Below are positions 60,849-64,000 of a DNA stretch of 64,000 nucleotides, piece by piece. Under the pieces are notes generated by a model. The model had not been told where the DNA came from. It saw nothing but the letters and a program-made list of their open reading frames with translations, and did no database searches. The position numbers were made by a program, and so were the translations under genes. Source of the DNA: Bacillota bacterium (GTDB lineage: Bacteria; Bacillota; UBA4882; UBA8346); NCBI GenBank assembly GCA_023392595.1, contig JAEVYU010000074.1, positions 39,663-103,662 on the forward strand. Reading direction: 5' to 3'. The first letter of the stretch is position 1; every line of letters starts with the position of its first letter.

Positions 60849-62204
60849 ATGTATGAAAAAAACAATTGGCGGGTCAAACTTTCAGAACTCCTCCGGCAAC
60901 CTGATTTTATAAAGGAGCCGGCATCCTGCGAAAGATTCATTATTGAAACCCAAGGCAGACGCGGTGACAAAATCGGAGCTGTTATTGAAGCCACTCAAGG
61001 AAAAGTACAACATGAAATTCATTTGATACCTTCACTTGTAGTGGAACTTCCCTATGCCTCCCTTGAGGAAGTCGCCAGATTATATCACGTCAAAAGGATT
61101 TGGTACGATACACCGATCCGGATCCGTCTTGATGTTGCGGTTCCTTCTGTAGGTGGTATTAAGGCCCAAGAACTTGGTTTTACCGGAAAAGATGTTGTGA
61201 TTGCCGTGATTGATACTGGCATTCATCCCCATCGGGATTTTTTGGTTCCCCATTCCCGAATCATTGAATGGCAGGATTTCCTTAACCAAAAAGAGTCACC
61301 CTATGATGACAATGGCCACGGTACTCATGTCTCAGGAATTATCGCCGGCAATGGCTTTTCTTCCCGGGGTCGTTATCGTGGGATGGCGCCGGAAGCATTG
61401 TTAGTGGGTTTAAAAGCCTTAAATGAAGAAGGGGGAGGTTCTATATCCAATGTTCTCACAGCCATTGAATGGTGCATCGACAATCAAACCCGACTCAATA
61501 TAAAAGCCATCAACATGTCTTTCGGCTCCAAAGCGCAAGAGACCTATCTTCATGACCCACTCTGCAGGGCGACTTCCATTGCCTGGAGTAAAGGTTTGGT
61601 TATCTGCGCGGCAGCCGGCAATTCCGGACCAGGTCCGATGACGATTGATACTCCGGGGATAAATCCCAGGATCATTACAGTCGGTAATGTGGACGATCGT
61701 CAAACAACTGACTTCCAGGATGACAACTTAAACCGCAATTCAAGCCGAGGTCCGACTCGTGATAACATTCCCAAGCCTAACTTGCTTGCTCCCGGAACCA
61801 ACATTACCTCAACATGGGTAAATGGCAATTACCGAAGCCTAAGCGGCACTTCAATGGCAACTCCGATGGTAACCGGCGCTGTTGCCTTAATCAATCAAAA
61901 ATGGCCCGATTTAAAACCGGACCAAATTAAACAAATTATCCAAAGTAATGCTCATGATTTAGGTTTGGGTATCAATCTACAGGGCGCCGGAGTTTTAGAT
62001 TTAAAACCCATATTTACAAATGAAAATCCACCGAATACCTCTTCAAGGTGGATTGCTAAAAAGGACATCCGGGAAATCTTCGGTTATCATTTATTGGAAG
62101 TTTTATTGAACCATATCGGCGTCAAGCCCACAGTATTTCAAAAAAAGCGGGATGAAGCCATAAAGAAAACGTTAGTTTCATTTATAAAATCCTATTTTAC
62201 TTAA
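60849..62204 (+). CDS. Intracellular subtilisin-like serine protease (AprX-like)
   Basis: S8 protease of 451 aa without a signal peptide. The first 95 residues are a propeptide-like domain (FIIETQGRRGDKIGAVIEAT, VKRIWYDTPIRI). The catalytic triad is Asp122 (AVIDTGIH), His157 (DDNGHGTHVSG) and Ser335 (LSGTSMATP), with oxyanion Asn258 (AAAGNSG). An additional tail of about 60 residues (SRWIAKKDIREIFGYH) is of unknown role. The ATG follows GGCGGTG weakly. It resembles AprX of Bacillus, whose role is unclear. A separate gene on the other strand (62747-63028) encodes a protein similar to its propeptide. Confidence 0.93.
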   Translation: MYEKNNWRVKLSELLRQPDFIKEPASCERFIIETQGRRGDKIGAVIEATQGKVQHEIHLIPSLVVELPYASLEEVARLYHVKRIWYDTPIRIRLDVAVPSVGGIKAQELGFTGKDVVIAVIDTGIHPHRDFLVPHSRIIEWQDFLNQKESPYDDNGHGTHVSGIIAGNGFSSRGRYRGMAPEALLVGLKALNEEGGGSISNVLTAIEWCIDNQTRLNIKAINMSFGSKAQETYLHDPLCRATSIAWSKGLVICAAAGNSGPGPMTIDTPGINPRIITVGNVDDRQTTDFQDDNLNRNSSRGPTRDNIPKPNLLAPGTNITSTWVNGNYRSLSGTSMATPMVTGAVALINQKWPDLKPDQIKQIIQSNAHDLGLGINLQGAGVLDLKPIFTNENPPNTSSRWIAKKDIREIFGYHLLEVLLNHIGVKPTVFQKKRDEAIKKTLVSFIKSYFT

Positions 62205-62248
62205 AATCTTTAAGGATTCAAGAATCAGAAGTCTGTCCAAAACGTTTG

Positions 62249-62274
62249 AATCTCCTTTTACGGGAGATTTTTTT
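62249..62274 (+). terminator. Terminator of the subtilisin gene
   Basis: AATCTCC-ttttac-GGGAGATT followed by T-run. Confidence 0.88.
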
Positions 62275-62287
62275 GAAACGCTCAAAA

Positions 62288-62449
62288 TCACAATCTTTTT
62301 ACCACTTGTTTCAGTTCATCACCTAAATCCCGATCGGATAATATGGTTACAACTGCAAGCAAATTTTTGACCACTCTTCTATCAATCTTCGGACCAAGTA
62401 CTATGAAAACTTTATGAAGCAAATCGAGACGATCGATATCCAATTTCAT
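62288..62449 (-). CDS. Small protein of unknown function (53 aa)
   Basis: A short frame starting MKLDIDRLDLLHKVFIVLG and ending DELKQVVKRL. The ATG at 62449 has AAAGGAG 8 bases upstream, an excellent ribosome site, which is the main reason to call it. The sequence suits three short helices and has no membrane segment or cysteine. Its pattern (IDR..V..L, D.....K..L) is similar to that of the 55-residue protein at 63390-63557, so they may be distant paralogs. Function unknown. Confidence 0.6.
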   Translation of the reverse strand: MKLDIDRLDLLHKVFIVLGPKIDRRVVKNLLAVVTILSDRDLGDELKQVVKRL

Positions 62450-62746
62450 CCACCCCACTCCTTTGGAGGTTTTTTTGTCAATTTTTCAGGTCATTTTATT
62501 CCAATGTAAAAAGAGTTCCTATTTTCTTTCTTCTGTTTATTTTATTCCCGGCATGGTGAATTGTGAAGGCATCCGGCACGAAAGCCCAATTACAACGTCA
62601 CCGCATCATGAATTTCTCAGGTCATTGATATATTTTACATTTTAAGTTTTTGAACGGTTTTCATATTCGCAATTGCTTGTCCAGGGATATAACCATTGGG
62701 CCCCTGGTATCCGTTGGCAGTCGTTACGCTTCGCTCATTACAATTA

Positions 62747-63028
62747 CTAGATAATTTTAATCTCGGAATCCACCCATATTTTTTTCACCTGTTTTGATTG
62801 AGCGATTTCCGGGATTAACGAAAATGGAAACTCAGCAACGATAGAAGATAAGCAGACTATATCTTTCTTGACTTTCCCATTCTTCTGCTCAATGATTGTC
62901 CGAACCTGTTTCCCTTCTTTATCACTGAGTTCAATGATAAACCGCCCCATATTGTTGGATCCATAAACTGACGATTCTTTTAGTTTGGAAGATAATTTCT
63001 TTTGCCATTCATTATTATGGGAAATCAT
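62747..63028 (-). CDS. Stand-alone propeptide-like protein, putative subtilisin inhibitor
   Basis: 93 aa without signal peptide. It aligns with the first 92 residues of the AprX-like protease at 60849-62204: FIIELSDKEGKQVRTIIEQ with FIIETQGRRGDKIGAVIEA, GKVKKDIVCLSSIVAEFPF with GKVQHEIHLIPSLVVELPY, and QVKKIWVDSEIKI with HVKRIWYDTPIRI. It stops where the protease domain would begin. Stand-alone relatives of S8 propeptides (I9 type) can inhibit the matching protease in trans. The ATG at 63028 with AAAGGA 10 bases upstream is preferred over a GTG at 63037. It faces the protease gene from the opposite strand. Confidence 0.8.
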   Translation of the reverse strand: MISHNNEWQKKLSSKLKESSVYGSNNMGRFIIELSDKEGKQVRTIIEQKNGKVKKDIVCLSSIVAEFPFSLIPEIAQSKQVKKIWVDSEIKII

Positions 63029-63037
63029 TCTTAACAC

Positions 63038-63389
63038 ATCCTTTTACCCGAGAATCTTTTTTTATTGGGTTCTTCCTTGATCAATCCTGCTTAATCGTAA
63101 AGGTGCACTTTTGATAACCATTCCTTTAATCGCTCTCTATCTAATATATGAAAATATTGGATTCAATTCCATATACTAAAAAACCGATTCGCTAAATTTT
63201 TTAAACAAAAGGCCTTAAAAACTTGTCTATTTGAATAACGGATTGGTATCCTTATATAAGGTGGTTGGCTCTTATTTTTTCCGGCCACTCTCTCCGGAAT
63301 ACTGCAAAATTTCTCATCCCCCTAATGGAGTCATCTGAATAGTATAATTGAAGATTGTAATTAAATCATTCCGACAAGGGGGACTCTAT
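63038..63389. other. Gap before the 55-residue gene
   Basis: AT-rich; a TATAAT near 63341 lies about 45 bases before the next start but lacks a clear -35 box. No gene or strong repeat seen. Confidence 0.4.
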
Positions 63390-63557
63390 TTGTTAGACAG
63401 TAATGAAATTGAAACCCTGGTGAACAAAATTCAAGGCAAGATCGGTTATATACCAGGGATAGACCAAAATTTCATCCGGAAATGCGTCCAAGGAATTGCT
63501 TCTCTCCATGATACTGGGGTCGATGAGAAAATAAGATTTCTGGCAAAGTTTTTATAA
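63390..63557 (+). CDS. Small protein of unknown function (55 aa)
   Basis: Starts with a TTG at 63390, 7 bases after AAGGGGGA. The sequence (LDSNEIETLVNKIQGKIGY, then IDQNFIRKCVQGIAS) suits short helices and has one cysteine. A longer frame start at 63348 has no ribosome site. It resembles the 53-residue protein at 62288-62449 in length and spacing of hydrophobic residues. No function is assigned. Confidence 0.55.
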   Translation: MLDSNEIETLVNKIQGKIGYIPGIDQNFIRKCVQGIASLHDTGVDEKIRFLAKFL

Positions 63558-63661
63558 GTTTTTCCTGGCCAAATAAGGAATTTTAAGAGGCGTCTAAGAA
63601 GCGCTTAAAGAAAAATAAGATTTTTAGACGGCCTCTTTCTTCGTTTATGAAAATATCAATA

Positions 63662-63775
63662 TTACCAATTCCAACCACCGACCACAAAGAATAAAACAAC
63701 AATGATAATGAGCCAAAAAAGGCCATTTTCCCCAAGAACACCTTCAAGCAAGCCATTTAAAAAGTTTTCGGCCAT
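63662..63775 (-). CDS. Small single-pass membrane protein (37 aa)
   Basis: A 37-codon frame with AAAGGAG 9 bases before the ATG at 63775. It starts MAENFLNGLLEGVLGENG and continues into a single hydrophobic segment (LFWLIIIVVLFFVVGGWNW) that ends the protein. Its layout is similar to the tiny sporulation-related membrane proteins of the YjcZ group of Bacillus, but the match is by pattern only. Monocistronic. Confidence 0.65.
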   Translation of the reverse strand: MAENFLNGLLEGVLGENGLFWLIIIVVLFFVVGGWNW

Positions 63776-63871
63776 TTTCCCACTCTCCTTTATAAAAGCC
63801 TTGGTCCTTTGTTATCTATAGTATGTGCATTCAAATAGTCCTGTAATAGGCTGTTGTAATTTTTAACCTCG

Positions 63872-64000
63872 GTCCGGCAAGTAAGTGACAATTTTTCTGC
63901 GATGACGCAGAAAAATTGGCCGGATCGGGTTCATTGTTTGAATCCGGCAAGTTTAAATGCGACTGAGGTTTTTGGGGTTACTTGCCGGATTCAAGTTTAA
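63872..64000. repeat. Nested inverted-repeat element at the right edge
   Basis: CAATTTTTCTGCG (63889-63901) and CGCAGAAAAATTG (63906-63918) form a perfect 13-bp hairpin flanked by CCGGCAAGT and GGCCGGATC. TGAATCCGGCAAGT (63939-63952) faces ACTTGCCGGATTCA (63980-63993). The last part is shared with 48302-48322. The window ends here, so the right limit is unknown. Confidence 0.55.

Noticed and set aside
62463..62645. 60-codon plus-strand frame
   Set aside because: No ribosome site or features; lies in an AT-rich gap.

Overview
The window looks like a chromosome segment of a moderately low-GC member of the Firmicutes (Bacillota). Signs of this are two T-box leaders, HPr with a regulatory Ser46, AgrBD-type peptide signalling, ROK repressors and a SleB-like hydrolase. 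Two things point to an outer membrane: a TolC-family efflux protein next to a HlyD-type adaptor, and a secreted protein that ends in an outer-membrane beta-barrel signature. I therefore infer a diderm lineage (Limnochordia-, Halanaerobiales- or Negativicutes-like). The exact taxon cannot be read from the sequence.

Layout. 1-10 kb (minus strand): ptsI (cut by the window edge), ptsH and a cellobiose-type PTS cluster with two EIIC genes, EIIA, EIIB, a GH1 6-phospho-beta-glucosidase, a secreted esterase and a broken GH4 gene. Three nearly identical sigma-54 promoters and a LevR-type sigma-54 activator (10.2-12.9 kb) make this a regulon. 13-16 kb: Nudix hydrolase, tyrS with a tyrosine T-box, and a YtpB-like terpene synthase. 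16-23.5 kb (minus): an amino-sugar operon (ABC importer, ROK kinase, NagB, SIS protein) with its ROK repressor and two matching palindromic operators. 23.6-28.5 kb: a polyprenyl synthase, then an amino-acid ABC importer with two tandem binding proteins, an ARG-box-like array and a permease carrying a fused extracellular PEGA domain. 28.5-34.3 kb (minus): CPBP protease, pgi, and a DeoR regulator - MFS - beta-barrel operon. 34.3-42 kb: small conserved proteins, a repeat-rich gap, alpha-glucan phosphorylase, an ADC-like protein, a zinc-ribbon protein, a flavin reductase, tRNA-Leu with a duplicated 3' end beside an IS200 remnant, and an aminotransferase.

42-45.2 kb holds an agr-like locus: agrB, a 35-residue agrD, two paralogous small membrane proteins and a GHKL kinase with a very short membrane region. 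No response regulator is present. It looks like an AgrC receptor split into separate sensor and kinase genes and is the most unusual system seen here. 45.3-52 kb: leuA with a leucine T-box, glutamate racemase, a class A PBP and a LysM/SleB-type hydrolase. 52.3-55 kb: a membrane-anchored protein with about 17 TPR repeats. 55.4-60.3 kb (minus): TetR - TolC - HlyD - ABC - permease efflux operon, whose only ATPase is degenerate at several motifs. 60.8-64 kb: an AprX-like subtilisin, a separate protein resembling its propeptide, and several very small genes.

Dispersed short inverted-repeat elements occur in several gaps. Starts were chosen by ribosome-binding-site spacing, and several differ from the longest possible reading frame.
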